In this document: in pieces, positions 35,555 through 45,989 of the stretch | Layout of the letters: every line of letters begins with the position of its first letter | Numbering within the stretch: the stretch's first letter is position 1 | NCBI RefSeq assembly: GCF_900455735.1 | Contig: NZ_UAUI01000014.1 | Coordinates: 55,383 to 119,382, forward strand | Length of the DNA stretch: 64,000 nucleotides | Direction: 5' to 3' | From: Rhodococcus wratislaviensis | GTDB lineage: Bacteria; Actinomycetota; Actinomycetes; Mycobacteriales; Mycobacteriaceae | Position numbers and translations under genes: made by a program | The notes under the pieces: generated by a model | Databases searched by the model: none | What the model was told of the DNA's origin: nothing | Seen by the model: only the letters and a program-made list of their open reading frames with translations

Positions 35555-38500
35555 CTACTTGCAGCCGGGCAGACCCGAGCTGTACACGTCGTCCGCTCCC
35601 AGGCGCGCGGCCTCGGTGAGCAGGACGTCCGCCTCGAGCTGACGGGACGCTGCGGCCGGGACGCTGTCGCCGCCGAAGCGACGATCCGCCGGACGCTCGT
35701 ACAGGCTGCCGCCACCGACCATGGCCTTCGCCAGACGACGCTGACCCTCGACGGTGCGCTTGCGTGCCTGCTCGAGGTACGCCTCACGCTTGTCGGCCGG
35801 GATGGCCTCGACGAATGCCTGCGAGTGCACGACCGCGACCATGCCCGACACGTGCCCGAAGCCGAGGCTGGTCAGCAGACCGGCCTTCAGCGGGAACTGC
35901 TCGCCGAAGCGAAGCGGCTCCCGGGCCCACACGAGGTGTTCGAACTCGGCCATCTTCTCGTCGACGCAGTCGAGGCTGCGGTTCGGCGGCACGATGCCCT
36001 GGTCCAGCACCTGGCAGAGACCGATCAGCTGGAATGCTGCGGCACCACCCTTGGCGTGTCCGGTGAGGCTCTTCTGCGAGACCACGAACAGCGGTGCACC
36101 TTCGCTGCGGCCCAGGGCCCCGGCGAGACGCTCGTGCAGCTCCGCCTCGTTGGGGTCGTTGGCCGCGGTGGACGTGTCGTGCTTGGAGATCACCGAGATG
36201 TCGTCGGCACTGACACCGAGCTTGCCGAGGGACTGGGCGAGCTGCGAATCCGCTCCCCCACGACCCGCGCCGAGCGCACCGATTCCGGGAGCCGGGATCG
36301 ACGTGTGGACACCGTCCGCGAACGAGCCGGCGTAGGCGACCACACCGAGGACGGGCAGGCCCATCTCGAGTGCCAGGTCACCGCGGGCCAGCAGGATCGT
36401 GCCACCACCCTGCGACTCGACGAACCCGCCGCGACGACGGTCGTTGGCCCGGGAGAATCGACGGTCGTCGATGCCCTTGGCCCGCATGTCGTCGGTCTTG
36501 GCCGTGGCGGACATGTCACCGAATCCGATGATGCCCTCCGCGCTGAGGTCGTCGAACCCGCCGGCGACCACGAGCTGGGCCTTGCCGAGCTTGATCTTGT
36601 CGACGCCCTCCTCGACGGACACCGCGGCCGTGGCGCACGCCGCAACCGGGTGGACCATGGCGCCGTAACCGCCGACGTAGGACTGGACCACGTGCGCCGC
36701 AATCACATTCGGCAGGGCTTCCTGCAGGATGTCGTTCGGCCGGTTCTCGCCGAGCAGCGTGTCGATGTACAGCGACCTCATGGAGGTCATGCCGCCCATG
36801 CCGGTGCCCTGGGTGTTGGCGACCAGCGAGGGGTGCACCCACCGCAGCAGTTCGCTGGGCGTGAACCCACCGGTGAGGAACGCGTCCACCGTGGCGACGA
36901 TGTTCCACAGGCCCACGCGGTCGACGGAATCGGCCATGTCGGCGGGGATGCCCCACTTGGTGACGTCGAATCCGGTCGGGATCTGACCACCCACGCTGCG
37001 CGTGAGCTTCATCTTGCGGGGGACGCGGATCTCGGTGCCCGCACGGCGGGTGACCTGCCAGTCACCGCTGTCCGGAACCGGGCTCGCGACCGTGTTCTCC
37101 GGGTCGGCCTCGACGAAGGCCAGTGCCTCCGCCTCGGTGCTGACGACGAAGCTCAGGTCCTTGTCGAGGAAGACCGACGTGAGCAGCGGTGCGGTGTTCT
37201 CGACCATGGAGCCGTCGTCCGCGTAGCGGCGGATGCCGCAGCGCTCGACCACCGTGTCGTGGTACTTGTCCGCGATCTCGGCCTCCGGAACCAGTTCCCC
37301 GGTCTCGGCGTCGTACCAGCCTGCGGACGGCGTGGTCTCCCACACGACGAGTCCGGTGTTCCAGGCGAGTTCGAGAACGCCTGCCGCCGAAAGCTCTTCG
37401 TCGACCTCCATCTCGAAGCGGGTACGCGAGGAACCGAACGGTCCGAGCTCACCGGCACCGACGATGACGACGAGGTCCTCCGGAGCCGCTGTGACGCCGG
37501 ACCAGGCCGGTGCCACCGACGCGGAGACCCGCGGCGGGGCGGGCAGAGCCGCGATGGTGTCGAGCTCGTCGACCTCTTCGGCCTCGGCCGCAGCGGTCGC
37601 GGCTTCCTGAGCCTGCTTCGCAAGAGCGGGCAGATCCAGGTTCGCCTGGGCGAGCCCACCGGTCAGATCGGCAGCGAGCGGCTCGGTGGAGGCGAGGCGA
37701 CGTGCCTCGGGCTCGCACCACTGCAGCAGCTCGGTGGCCATCTCCTGGGTGGACCAGGTACGGACTCCGGCGCCTTCGACAGCCTCGACCAGCGGGTCGT
37801 TGCCGCCCATGAGGCCGGTTCCGCGGACCCAGCCGATGAGAGCGTGCACCAGGGTGACGCGCTCGGCCCAGTTGCGCTCGGCCTTCCAGCGGCCGACCAC
37901 TGCGTCGAGCGCGGCCTTGGCCTCGCCGTACGCACCGTCGCCACCGAACAGGCCGCGGTTCGGGGAACCGGGCAGGACCACGTGCAGGTGGGTGTCGACG
38001 TCACGGTCGTAACCGATCTTCGACAGTCCGCCGATGAGGCGCTCCACCGACCACAGGAGAACGCGCATCTCCATTTCGGCGCGGGCGCCGGCGTCGGCGA
38101 GGTCGCCTGCCACGCGGGGCGCGGCGAACGGGAACAGCAGCGTCGGGGTGACCGCTTCCTTGACGAGCTTCTTCGATCCACCGGCCGTCTCGTACTGGGC
38201 CTCACCGATCCACTCGATGAGCGAGTCGATGTCCGTGTAGGACGCCATGTTCGCGGGGACCACCCACAGGGCGGCACCGGCGCGAGCATTGCGGCGGTAG
38301 AGGTCGCGGTAGAAGCCGAGACGCTTGTCGTCGAGACGCGAGGTGGTCACGAAGACCGTCGCGCCGCCGGCGAGGAGCTTGCCTGCGACCGAAGCCGCGA
38401 TGGAGCCCTTGCTGGCACCGGTGACGACGGCGACCTGGTCTGCCCATTCCGGGGTCTCGTCGGTGACGACGACTGCCGCCTCCGCGATACGCCCGTACTT

Positions 38501-41500
38501 CTCGGCCAGAGCCGTGCGTCCCTCGTCGGTTGCACGGGCCTGCCACCATGCGGCCTGCGCCGCAACGGACTTGCCTGCACCGGCGAAGCCTTCGATCTCG
38601 AGAGACTCCACGCCTGCCGCGTCGATCCACAGGCGAGCCAGATCCTCACGTGCACTGGCCCAGCGGTCGTCGAGCAGCACCGCCCGCTTGGCGTCGAACG
38701 CGGGAGCGACCAGTCGCGGCCAGTCGGAACCGAGTTCCGCCGACACGAGGTCGACGAGTTCGGTGTCGGTCGGCTGCGCTGCCGTCGCCGTGTCACCTGC
38801 GAAGCCGAGCTGCTCGAGCACGAGGCGGGCGGCCGAGGCCAGCACGCCGTCGCGGCCCGTGATGTGCTCGGTGAACTCGCCCAGTGCGGCTGCGTCGACG
38901 GTGCCACCGGCTCCGCCACCCGAGGACGGCAGGGAGACGCTGATCCCGCGGCGCGAGGCCACTGCGGCCACTGCGCTGTCGATGACGGCGTCCACTGCGG
39001 CGCCGTCGGCGAGACCGCCGCCGGCCAGGCCGCCGAGGTCACCGCCACGGATGCTGGAACCGTCGCGGGTTCCGAGCGCCACCTCGGCGGTGACGTGGTA
39101 CGCCCAGCCGTCGCCGAGTTCCCAGACCTTCTTCACGCGGTCCGCGATGGCCGCCGGACGACGACCCGAGGGGCCGAAGACCTTGCGGAGGTGATCGTTG
39201 ATCGAGTCGGACAGCACCGGGCCGAACGGCTTGTACGTGCGGGCCAGGGAGTCGACCGTGCCGGCGAGCGAGCCCATGTCGGCGTCGGCGGCACCGTCGA
39301 TCGCGCCGAGCGAGAGCTCGGAGCCGAGGTCGACGAGCAGCTGGTTACGCCGCGAGGACACGCCGTCGCACAGCGCCTCGATCGTGTCGACGGGGCCGAC
39401 CTGATCGGGACGGAGCTTGGTCCACAGGCTGATCAGGACCTTGGTGGCGTCGGCGGCCTTGAACGCGATGTCGTCGGGACGCGGTCCACCGGACGGTGCG
39501 GCTGCCGGGGCCGGAGCCGCGGCGGGTGCGGCCGATGCGGCGGGCGCCTCGGCTGCGGGTGCTGCGGGCTCGTCGTCCTCGACCGGCGCCGGATCGACGT
39601 CGGTGGAGTACACGATGGACGCTTCACGCTCGATGTTGAGGACCTCGACCGGGTAGCCGAAGCGGCCCGGCAGCTTCAGGGTCTGCGACGCGAGGTTCGC
39701 GACGGTCGGGACGGAGCCCAGACCGATCTCCACGAACCGCTCGACACCCAGTCCACCTTCGGACTCGTCGGCGAACAGCAGATCCTGCGTCTCGATCCAG
39801 CGCACCGGGCTGGCGAACTGCCAGGCCAGGAGCTCGGTGAGGACCACGCGGGTGAGCTCGACCGGCTTCTTCGCCCAGGAGTCGAAGTCCTTCAGCACCT
39901 TGTCGAGGGGCTTCGACGGGACCAGGTCGGCGATCTCCTGCACGAACTCCTTCTTCAGGGAGAACGGCTTGGGGACCAGGTTCGGGATGTACCGCCCGAT
40001 CAGGATGGCCGGGTCGATGTCCTTGGGGAGCAGTTCCTCGAGACGGCCGCGGAAGTCGTCGACACCGCCACGCAGCACCGTGGAGTGGAACGGAACGTCG
40101 ATGCCCGGAACCATGATGTAGGCGCGCTTGCCACCGAAAGCCTCACGGCGGATGTCGATTTCGACCTCCAGCGCGTTGAGTCCGGCGACCGTACCGGCGA
40201 TGGCGTACTGCGAGCCACGCAGGTTCAGGTTCACGATCTGCAGGAACTCACCGGTCGCCTCGGCGACACCGGCGACGAAGGCCTCGACGTCGTCGTCGGC
40301 CAGACCGATCTGCGACGGGCGGATGGCAGCCATCCGGTAGTCGGAACGGCCGGCCTCGTCGCGGGGAACGAGTGCGTGCATCGCGGAACCACGCTGGAAG
40401 ACCACCTCGAGAACAGCTTCGAGAGGCAGCACACCGGCGACGGCGGCGAGAGCGTTGTACTCACCGACCGAGTGGCCTGCAAGCAGGGCACCCTCGACGA
40501 AGGCACCGGATTCGCGGAGCTCGGCGACCTGAGCCACACCGAGCGTCGCCATCGCGACCTGGGTGAACTGGGTCAGGTGCAGGACACCGTCCGGGTGCTT
40601 GTGCTCGACACCACGGGCCTTGACGACCGTCGGGTTGTCGCGGACCACGGCGAGGATCGAGAAGCCGAGGGCCTTGCGGGTGTGCTTGTCGGCGCGGTCC
40701 CAGATCTCACGGGCGGCCTTCGAGCGGGCGCGGGCGTCGAGGCCCATGCCGGGACGCTGGATGCCCTGTCCGGGGAACGCGTAGACGGTCTTCGGGGCGG
40801 CGGTGCGACCCGTTGCGACCATCACCAGTTCACCGTCGATGCGGCAACCGACCTCGACGATCTCGGCGCCACGGTCCACCGCGATGCGGTCGACGCGGAC
40901 GTCGATCTCGGCGCCCGGGCGAACCATGCCCAGGAAGCGTGCGGTCCAGGCGGTGAGACGACGCGGCGGCGTCTTGGTCTCGGCCGGATCCACGGCGGTG
41001 ACGACCTGCTGGGCGGCGGCGGAGAGCCACATGCCGTGCACGATCGGGCTGCCGAGGCCGGCGAGCAGTGCCGCGTTGTCGGAGGTGTGGATCGGGTTGT
41101 GGTCGCCCGACACCTGGGCGAAGGAGCCCATGTTGCGGGGAGCGACGATCGTGGTGTCGCGGCGACGACGACGCGGGGTGTCGACGGCCTCGTCACTCAG
41201 CGAGCCACCGGCGCGGGCCGGGTCGGACAGTTCGCCCTTGCCGGTGCGGCCGCGGATCGCGAAGCGCTCCGACAGGGTGACGACGGCAGGCGCGTCCAGG
41301 CCCTCGCCGAGCATGGCGCCGACCTCGACCTTGACCTCGACGACGCGGCCCAGGTCGGTGTCGAGAACCGAGGCGACCTCGGCCTTGACGACGAGAATGC
41401 TGGTCTCCGACGGCAGTTCGCCGACGAAATCGACGCTGTGGTCCAGGTGGACCAGGTCGAGCATGCCCTCGATGACGGAGAGCGAGTCTTCGGTCTTGGC

Positions 41501-44500
41501 ACTACCGAGCACGGCGAACACGGCCGGCCAGCAAGCGCCGACGACCACGTCCGGGACGGCCTTGCCGCTGACGCTCAGCGTCGTGGGCAGACCCGAGCCG
41601 GTGACACCGGCGTGGTCGGCGACCAGGTCGGGCGTCCAGGCGAGGTTGAGGCGTGCGACACCGTTCTTGACGGCGGGCAGTTCCTGACCGGCCGCGACCG
41701 CGAGGAGTGCGGTCATCGACTTCTCGGCGTCGGCCTCGGTGACCACCGGAGCTCCACCGTCCGCGACGGACGCGGGCACGGTGATGGTGATCTGGACGGA
41801 CTTGGCTGCCACCAGCGGGACGGTGAGGAGCACCTGCTGGTCGTCGATGACGGACAGCTCGGCACCGGTGGTCTCGTGCACCGCGAGGGTGTCGGACTCG
41901 ATCGACCACTTGTCGAGGTCACCGAGCCGGCGAACCGGGTTCAGGGTCAGGCGCGAGGCCCACTGGATGTCGGGAGCCGACAGGACGGTGTCGAGGAGGC
42001 CGCGGGCGATGTCCGCGTGACGGCGTGCGGGCAGCGACAGCGGCGCGACACCGGCGGTGACCAGCTCGTCGTACGTGGCCTTCTCGAAGCGGTCCAGCAG
42101 CTCGCCGACAGGCTCGTCGACGCGCGTGATGCCGGCGACGGCGACGGTGCCGGGGATGACGCAGACCTGGTCGGCCGTGTAGCGAGGATCGTGTGCCTGC
42201 CACAGCGAGTCGGAACGCCACCAGCGGCGGACGTCACCGTCGACGACGGGCACGAAGTTGACCGGCTTGCCGGGGGTCTTGCACAGCGAGACGAAGAACG
42301 AGACGTCCGCGGGGTGCAGAACCGTGGTGGCGTAGTCGGGGTACTGCGCCTGCAGGGCGCAGACGGCCGCCTCGGGACGCTCGAGAATCGCGTCGTCGGC
42401 GAACAGGGTGGGGATGGGGCCACGGTCGACCGGGTGCAGACGCGACTCGGTGCGCTGCAGCATCTCACCGAAGCGCGCACGCCAGGTGATGTCGAGCCAC
42501 GGGCTCGCGGTGGCCTCGGTGATGGCGTCCTGGAGGTCGGTGCCGCAGTCGAATGCCTTCGCCGCGTCGATGCCGACGGCCAGCTCGAGGTAGCGGCGCA
42601 GCCACTGCTCGTACGTCATGGTCGCGACGTCGCCGAAGTACGGCTTCGCCGTGATGTTCAGAGCCTCGATGATCTCGTCGCGACGCTCGGCGACGGCGTC
42701 GGCGTCACCGGCGACCTCGTCGAGCAGACGGCCCGTGCGGGACGCGGCGTTGTCGATCTCGTGGATGTCGGCGCCGAGCTGGCTACGACCGGAGGCCATG
42801 CCGCCCTCGGCGGTGCCTGCTCCGACCCAGTCCGGAGTACCGGGGGTGTCGACGAGGAGCTGCTTGACCTCGGCGGAGGTGGTCGCCTCGAGGGTGGCCA
42901 TGGCGGCGGTGCCGACCAGGATGCCGTCCAGCGGCATGGCCGGGAAGCCGTGTGCCACGGACCAGCGGCCGGTCAGGTAGTCGGCAGCCTGCTCGGGCGT
43001 GCCGATGCCGCCGCCGACGCACAGGACCAGGTTCGGCCGGGTACGCAGCTCGGCGTAGGTATCGAGGAGCAGGTCGTCCAGGTCTTCCCACGAGTGGTGA
43101 CCACCGGCGCGGCCGCCCTCGATGTGGGCGATGACGGGGAACGAGGGAACCTCGTTGGCGATGCGGATGACCGAGCGGATCTGCGCGACCGTGCCCGGCT
43201 TGAACGCGACGTAGCTGAAGCCGGCATCGGTGAGGTCGCCGATGATCGAGACGGCGTCCTCGAGCTCGGGGATACCGGCGGTGACGACGACACCGTCGAA
43301 CGGGGCACCCGCGGCGCGGGCCTTCGGCACGAGGCGCTTGCCACCGACGTGGAGCTTCCACAGGTAGGGGTCGAGGAACATCGAGTTGAACTGCACGGCG
43401 CGGCCCGGCTCGAGCAGCCCGGTGAGCTTCTCGACGTTGTCGGCGAAGATCTGCTCGGTGACCTGGCCACCGCCGGCGAGCTCGGCCCAGTGGCCTGCGT
43501 TGGCTGCTGCGGCGACGATCTTCGGGTCGACCGTGGTCGGGGTCATGCCGGCGAGCAGGATCGGCGAACGACCGGTCAGCTTCGTGAATGCAGTCTCGAC
43601 GCCGATGCGGCCGCCCGGCAGCGACACCGGCTTCGGGAGGAACTCGGTCCACGCGGCGGGAACCTCGGGGGTTGCGCCCGGGGTGAGCAGGTTGCGGTGA
43701 CCGCCACGGGTCGCGGCGGCGACGATGCCGACGCCCTGGCCGCGGACACTGGCCGACGTCATGCGGGTGAGGAGGTCACCGGGTCCGAGGTCGAGGATCC
43801 ACGCGGCACCGGCTTCGAGGGTGCTGTCGACGGCGGCAACCCAGTCGACGGGATCGACGAGGCAGGCGCTCGTGAGAGCGCGGGCCTTCTCTTCGTCGAG
43901 ACCGCAGCGCACGGCCCACTGGCCGACGATGTCGATCGTCTCCGCGAGTGCGGGGTGGTGGAAGCCGATCTCGACCGCGAGGGGCTCGAAGACGGGCGCG
44001 AAGATGGAGCCGCCACGCTTCTTGGCGTCGCGCTCACGGGCCTCGTCGGCCTCGATCTGCTCGCACCGCTGCTGGACGCGTGCCAGCTGGGCGGGCGGGC
44101 CGGACAGCACGACGCGGCGACGGGCGTTACGAATGCCGAGGACGGCAGCACGCTCGGGCTCGAGGCCCTCGGCGAGCTCCTCGACGATCTGACGGAGTCG
44201 TTCCGGGTCGACGTTGGAGACAGCCAGCATCGGGGTGGAGTCGGCGGCGGCGATCACTCCGCGACGACGGCCGACGAGGCCGGCAGCCGCACCGATGAGC
44301 TGAGCGAGGGCGAGGAGTTCGCCGTCCTTCTGACCCGAGGTGGCAACGGCCTCCGCGGCGAGGAGTCCCTGGGAGTGGCCGATCACCGACACGGGAGCCG
44401 TAACCGCGGGATCGAGGCCCTGAGCTGCCAGCGCACGCAGCGCTGCGATCTGAGTGAGGAAGACGCCGGGGAGAGACACCGCCGCCGAGGTGAGCGCTGC

Positions 44501-44875
44501 CGCGGAGGGACCGGCCGCCTGGGCGCCGTCCTCTTCGTCGGCGAGTTCCTGCTCGAGGATCCAGGCGATGGGGTCGAATCCGACCGGGCGCACGACGAGG
44601 AGTTCCTGTGCCACGGGGGCCAGGTAGTCGGCCGCGTCGTTGACGATCGTGGTGAGTGCCGGCTCGAGTCCGTTGTCGCGGCTCAGTTCCTCCAGCGAGC
44701 TCAGCCAGGGCGCGCCCTGACCACCGAAGGCGAGCGCGTACGGCTCACCTCCGAGCAGACGATCCACCAGGGTGCCCTTGCTCGACGACCGAGTGTCGTC
44801 CCGGTCTACGCCGATGCGCCGCGAACCCTTCGAGTTTTTTCCGTTTCCTGCGGGTGTCGTGTCGTCAATCGTCAC
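35555..44875 (-). CDS. fas: Type I fatty acid synthase, 3106 aa
   Basis: A single-chain fatty acid synthase that makes acyl-CoA from acetyl- and malonyl-CoA and feeds mycolate synthesis. Domains in order, with approximate residues: acetyltransferase VIGHSQGLLAAEA (Ser168), enoyl reductase (GVVVTAGIPELEDAV, about 540), dehydratase (FAQVSGDHNPIH, about 1260), malonyl/palmitoyl transferase LLAGHSVGEYNAL (about 1468), ACP with the GVSSRRNQ attachment serine (about 1840), ketoreductase VAVVTGASKGS (about 2155) and ketosynthase with Cys in VHPVAACATAAVS (about 2745). No phosphopantetheinyl transferase domain is fused; acpS follows. The GTG at 44875 has AGGAGAGG upstream. An Ala/Pro-rich linker precedes the ACP. 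Confidence 0.97.
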   Translation of the reverse strand: MTIDDTTPAGNGKNSKGSRRIGVDRDDTRSSSKGTLVDRLLGGEPYALAFGGQGAPWLSSLEELSRDNGLEPALTTIVNDAADYLAPVAQELLVVRPVGFDPIAWILEQELADEEDGAQAAGPSAAALTSAAVSLPGVFLTQIAALRALAAQGLDPAVTAPVSVIGHSQGLLAAEAVATSGQKDGELLALAQLIGAAAGLVGRRRGVIAAADSTPMLAVSNVDPERLRQIVEELAEGLEPERAAVLGIRNARRRVVLSGPPAQLARVQQRCEQIEADEARERDAKKRGGSIFAPVFEPLAVEIGFHHPALAETIDIVGQWAVRCGLDEEKARALTSACLVDPVDWVAAVDSTLEAGAAWILDLGPGDLLTRMTSASVRGQGVGIVAAATRGGHRNLLTPGATPEVPAAWTEFLPKPVSLPGGRIGVETAFTKLTGRSPILLAGMTPTTVDPKIVAAAANAGHWAELAGGGQVTEQIFADNVEKLTGLLEPGRAVQFNSMFLDPYLWKLHVGGKRLVPKARAAGAPFDGVVVTAGIPELEDAVSIIGDLTDAGFSYVAFKPGTVAQIRSVIRIANEVPSFPVIAHIEGGRAGGHHSWEDLDDLLLDTYAELRTRPNLVLCVGGGIGTPEQAADYLTGRWSVAHGFPAMPLDGILVGTAAMATLEATTSAEVKQLLVDTPGTPDWVGAGTAEGGMASGRSQLGADIHEIDNAASRTGRLLDEVAGDADAVAERRDEIIEALNITAKPYFGDVATMTYEQWLRRYLELAVGIDAAKAFDCGTDLQDAITEATASPWLDITWRARFGEMLQRTESRLHPVDRGPIPTLFADDAILERPEAAVCALQAQYPDYATTVLHPADVSFFVSLCKTPGKPVNFVPVVDGDVRRWWRSDSLWQAHDPRYTADQVCVIPGTVAVAGITRVDEPVGELLDRFEKATYDELVTAGVAPLSLPARRHADIARGLLDTVLSAPDIQWASRLTLNPVRRLGDLDKWSIESDTLAVHETTGAELSVIDDQQVLLTVPLVAAKSVQITITVPASVADGGAPVVTEADAEKSMTALLAVAAGQELPAVKNGVARLNLAWTPDLVADHAGVTGSGLPTTLSVSGKAVPDVVVGACWPAVFAVLGSAKTEDSLSVIEGMLDLVHLDHSVDFVGELPSETSILVVKAEVASVLDTDLGRVVEVKVEVGAMLGEGLDAPAVVTLSERFAIRGRTGKGELSDPARAGGSLSDEAVDTPRRRRRDTTIVAPRNMGSFAQVSGDHNPIHTSDNAALLAGLGSPIVHGMWLSAAAQQVVTAVDPAETKTPPRRLTAWTARFLGMVRPGAEIDVRVDRIAVDRGAEIVEVGCRIDGELVMVATGRTAAPKTVYAFPGQGIQRPGMGLDARARSKAAREIWDRADKHTRKALGFSILAVVRDNPTVVKARGVEHKHPDGVLHLTQFTQVAMATLGVAQVAELRESGAFVEGALLAGHSVGEYNALAAVAGVLPLEAVLEVVFQRGSAMHALVPRDEAGRSDYRMAAIRPSQIGLADDDVEAFVAGVAEATGEFLQIVNLNLRGSQYAIAGTVAGLNALEVEIDIRREAFGGKRAYIMVPGIDVPFHSTVLRGGVDDFRGRLEELLPKDIDPAILIGRYIPNLVPKPFSLKKEFVQEIADLVPSKPLDKVLKDFDSWAKKPVELTRVVLTELLAWQFASPVRWIETQDLLFADESEGGLGVERFVEIGLGSVPTVANLASQTLKLPGRFGYPVEVLNIEREASIVYSTDVDPAPVEDDEPAAPAAEAPAASAAPAAAPAPAAAPSGGPRPDDIAFKAADATKVLISLWTKLRPDQVGPVDTIEALCDGVSSRRNQLLVDLGSELSLGAIDGAADADMGSLAGTVDSLARTYKPFGPVLSDSINDHLRKVFGPSGRRPAAIADRVKKVWELGDGWAYHVTAEVALGTRDGSSIRGGDLGGLAGGGLADGAAVDAVIDSAVAAVASRRGISVSLPSSGGGAGGTVDAAALGEFTEHITGRDGVLASAARLVLEQLGFAGDTATAAQPTDTELVDLVSAELGSDWPRLVAPAFDAKRAVLLDDRWASAREDLARLWIDAAGVESLEIEGFAGAGKSVAAQAAWWQARATDEGRTALAEKYGRIAEAAVVVTDETPEWADQVAVVTGASKGSIAASVAGKLLAGGATVFVTTSRLDDKRLGFYRDLYRRNARAGAALWVVPANMASYTDIDSLIEWIGEAQYETAGGSKKLVKEAVTPTLLFPFAAPRVAGDLADAGARAEMEMRVLLWSVERLIGGLSKIGYDRDVDTHLHVVLPGSPNRGLFGGDGAYGEAKAALDAVVGRWKAERNWAERVTLVHALIGWVRGTGLMGGNDPLVEAVEGAGVRTWSTQEMATELLQWCEPEARRLASTEPLAADLTGGLAQANLDLPALAKQAQEAATAAAEAEEVDELDTIAALPAPPRVSASVAPAWSGVTAAPEDLVVIVGAGELGPFGSSRTRFEMEVDEELSAAGVLELAWNTGLVVWETTPSAGWYDAETGELVPEAEIADKYHDTVVERCGIRRYADDGSMVENTAPLLTSVFLDKDLSFVVSTEAEALAFVEADPENTVASPVPDSGDWQVTRRAGTEIRVPRKMKLTRSVGGQIPTGFDVTKWGIPADMADSVDRVGLWNIVATVDAFLTGGFTPSELLRWVHPSLVANTQGTGMGGMTSMRSLYIDTLLGENRPNDILQEALPNVIAAHVVQSYVGGYGAMVHPVAACATAAVSVEEGVDKIKLGKAQLVVAGGFDDLSAEGIIGFGDMSATAKTDDMRAKGIDDRRFSRANDRRRGGFVESQGGGTILLARGDLALEMGLPVLGVVAYAGSFADGVHTSIPAPGIGALGAGRGGADSQLAQSLGKLGVSADDISVISKHDTSTAANDPNEAELHERLAGALGRSEGAPLFVVSQKSLTGHAKGGAAAFQLIGLCQVLDQGIVPPNRSLDCVDEKMAEFEHLVWAREPLRFGEQFPLKAGLLTSLGFGHVSGMVAVVHSQAFVEAIPADKREAYLEQARKRTVEGQRRLAKAMVGGGSLYERPADRRFGGDSVPAAASRQLEADVLLTEAARLGADDVYSSGLPGCK

Positions 44876-45001
44876 GCGTATGTCCTCTCCTGGTCCCCTC
44901 TGGGGGGAGGTGGGGATAGTGTCTGCCGCCCTCGGCATCGTGTGCCAGCTGTATCGGCTCTGATCAGCTCTTCCGGGCTGCTCAAGGTTGACACAGAATC
45001 A

Positions 45002-45015
45002 TGAGGATTTCCTCA
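45002..45015. promoter_or_regulatory. Palindrome TGAGGATTTCCTCA upstream of fas
   Basis: Perfect 6-bp arms with a 2-nt centre, 127 nt before the fas start. A similar palindrome occurs at 45154-45167. Confidence 0.5.
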
Positions 45016-45153
45016 CGTTCACGAGCCGCCGGGGTGTCACAGCCGTGCATCGGAGAAATATCGCGTGATGTCCCTCACAGATCTCCCGCGAAGTAACCGG
45101 TGAGTAGATCGCGTCCGTGCTGGACGAGGGCGGTGCGAGGACGTCCAAGAACC

Positions 45154-45167
45154 TGAGGAAAGCCTCA
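45154..45167. promoter_or_regulatory. Palindrome TGAGGAAAGCCTCA upstream of fas
   Basis: 5-bp arms with a 4-nt centre, sharing TGAGG-n4-CCTCA with the site at 45002-45015, 152 nt apart. A candidate second site for the same regulator. Confidence 0.45.
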
Positions 45168-45329
45168 TATTAATCGTTATCAATCTGTTACCACCTTGAC
45201 GAAGTCCCAGGTTCATGCAGGTCTACGCCCCCGAATCCGGGTCCGCGACCAGCGAAAGCGAACCTGTCGGACCCTCGCACTAATGTTCGAGTCCAGGAAC
45301 AGCCGACAGCCATTCTCCGGGGGGAAGAA

Positions 45330-45989
45330 ATGAGCACAGCCCACGTCCGCGCCCTACTCGATCACGTCGCCACCGAACTGCCACGAGAGTCGTGGCCGCA
45401 CTGGACGGAGGGCTGGCCGCACGAGATCGAAGCCGGTCTGCTCGATGCCGCGTTCTCCGCCCGCGCCACGTACGGCACGCCCACCACGGGGGTCCGCGCC
45501 GTCATCACCCGCTGGCGCGATCACCGGGCCGCACCCCTCGACGACCTCACAGCGCTCGCCGCGCACGCCGACGAACCCGAAGACCTCCTGGCCGTCCTGA
45601 ACAACCGGCAGCGAGTACCGGGGAACTACACCACCAAGGCCGAGGCCGTCGCCTCGGCAGCACGCTCGCTCACCGAACTGGGCTGCACCACCTCGGCGGA
45701 TCTCCGCGACGACGAAGCCCAGCGGAACGCCCTCGTCGCAGTGCCCGGGTTCGGTGGCGCCACCTGGGAGTGCTTCACCATGCAGCTCGGAGTCCGCACC
45801 GCTGGATCTCACCAACTGGTGTGCGATTTCCTCGGCGAGGCACTCGATCTCGAAACACCCCCGTCGGCAGCGGAGGCCGAAGACCTCCTCGCCGCAGCAG
45901 CAGCGCGGCTCGGGATCACGCCTGCGACCTTCACCCACGCCGTCTGGCGGTACCAGCGCGCGCAGCGGCGGGTGGCGGGTGCGAGATGA
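45330..45989 (+). CDS. Helix-hairpin-helix protein of unknown function, 219 aa
   Basis: No catalytic family is recognised. The segment ALVAVPGFGGATWECFTMQL near residues 135-153 resembles the helix-hairpin-helix of base-excision glycosylases (VPGxGxxT), but a catalytic Lys/Asp pair and iron-sulfur cysteines are not evident. The first half is helical with TYGTPTTGVRAVITRWRDH. A GGGGGGAAGAA site precedes the ATG. It overlaps by 4 nt the start of a decayed HNH gene, so the pair once formed a small nuclease-like cassette at the joint of two conserved gene blocks. Confidence 0.65.
   Translation: MSTAHVRALLDHVATELPRESWPHWTEGWPHEIEAGLLDAAFSARATYGTPTTGVRAVITRWRDHRAAPLDDLTALAAHADEPEDLLAVLNNRQRVPGNYTTKAEAVASAARSLTELGCTTSADLRDDEAQRNALVAVPGFGGATWECFTMQLGVRTAGSHQLVCDFLGEALDLETPPSAAEAEDLLAAAAARLGITPATFTHAVWRYQRAQRRVAGAR

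Larger units (their letters stand above)
44876..45329. other. 454-nt divergent control region upstream of fas
   Basis: No gene is seen between the fas start and the plus-strand gene at 45330. The stretch holds two 14-nt palindromes of the form TGAGG-n4-CCTCA (listed separately) and a local AT-rich patch around 45168-45195 that may carry promoter elements. In M. tuberculosis the fas promoter is controlled by the TetR protein FasR. Confidence 0.6.

Noticed and set aside
35303..45004. Plus-strand open frame of 3233 codons
   Set aside because: It is exactly antisense to fas, whose domains and active-site motifs are all on the minus strand. Long antisense frames are expected in GC-rich genes with strong third-position bias.
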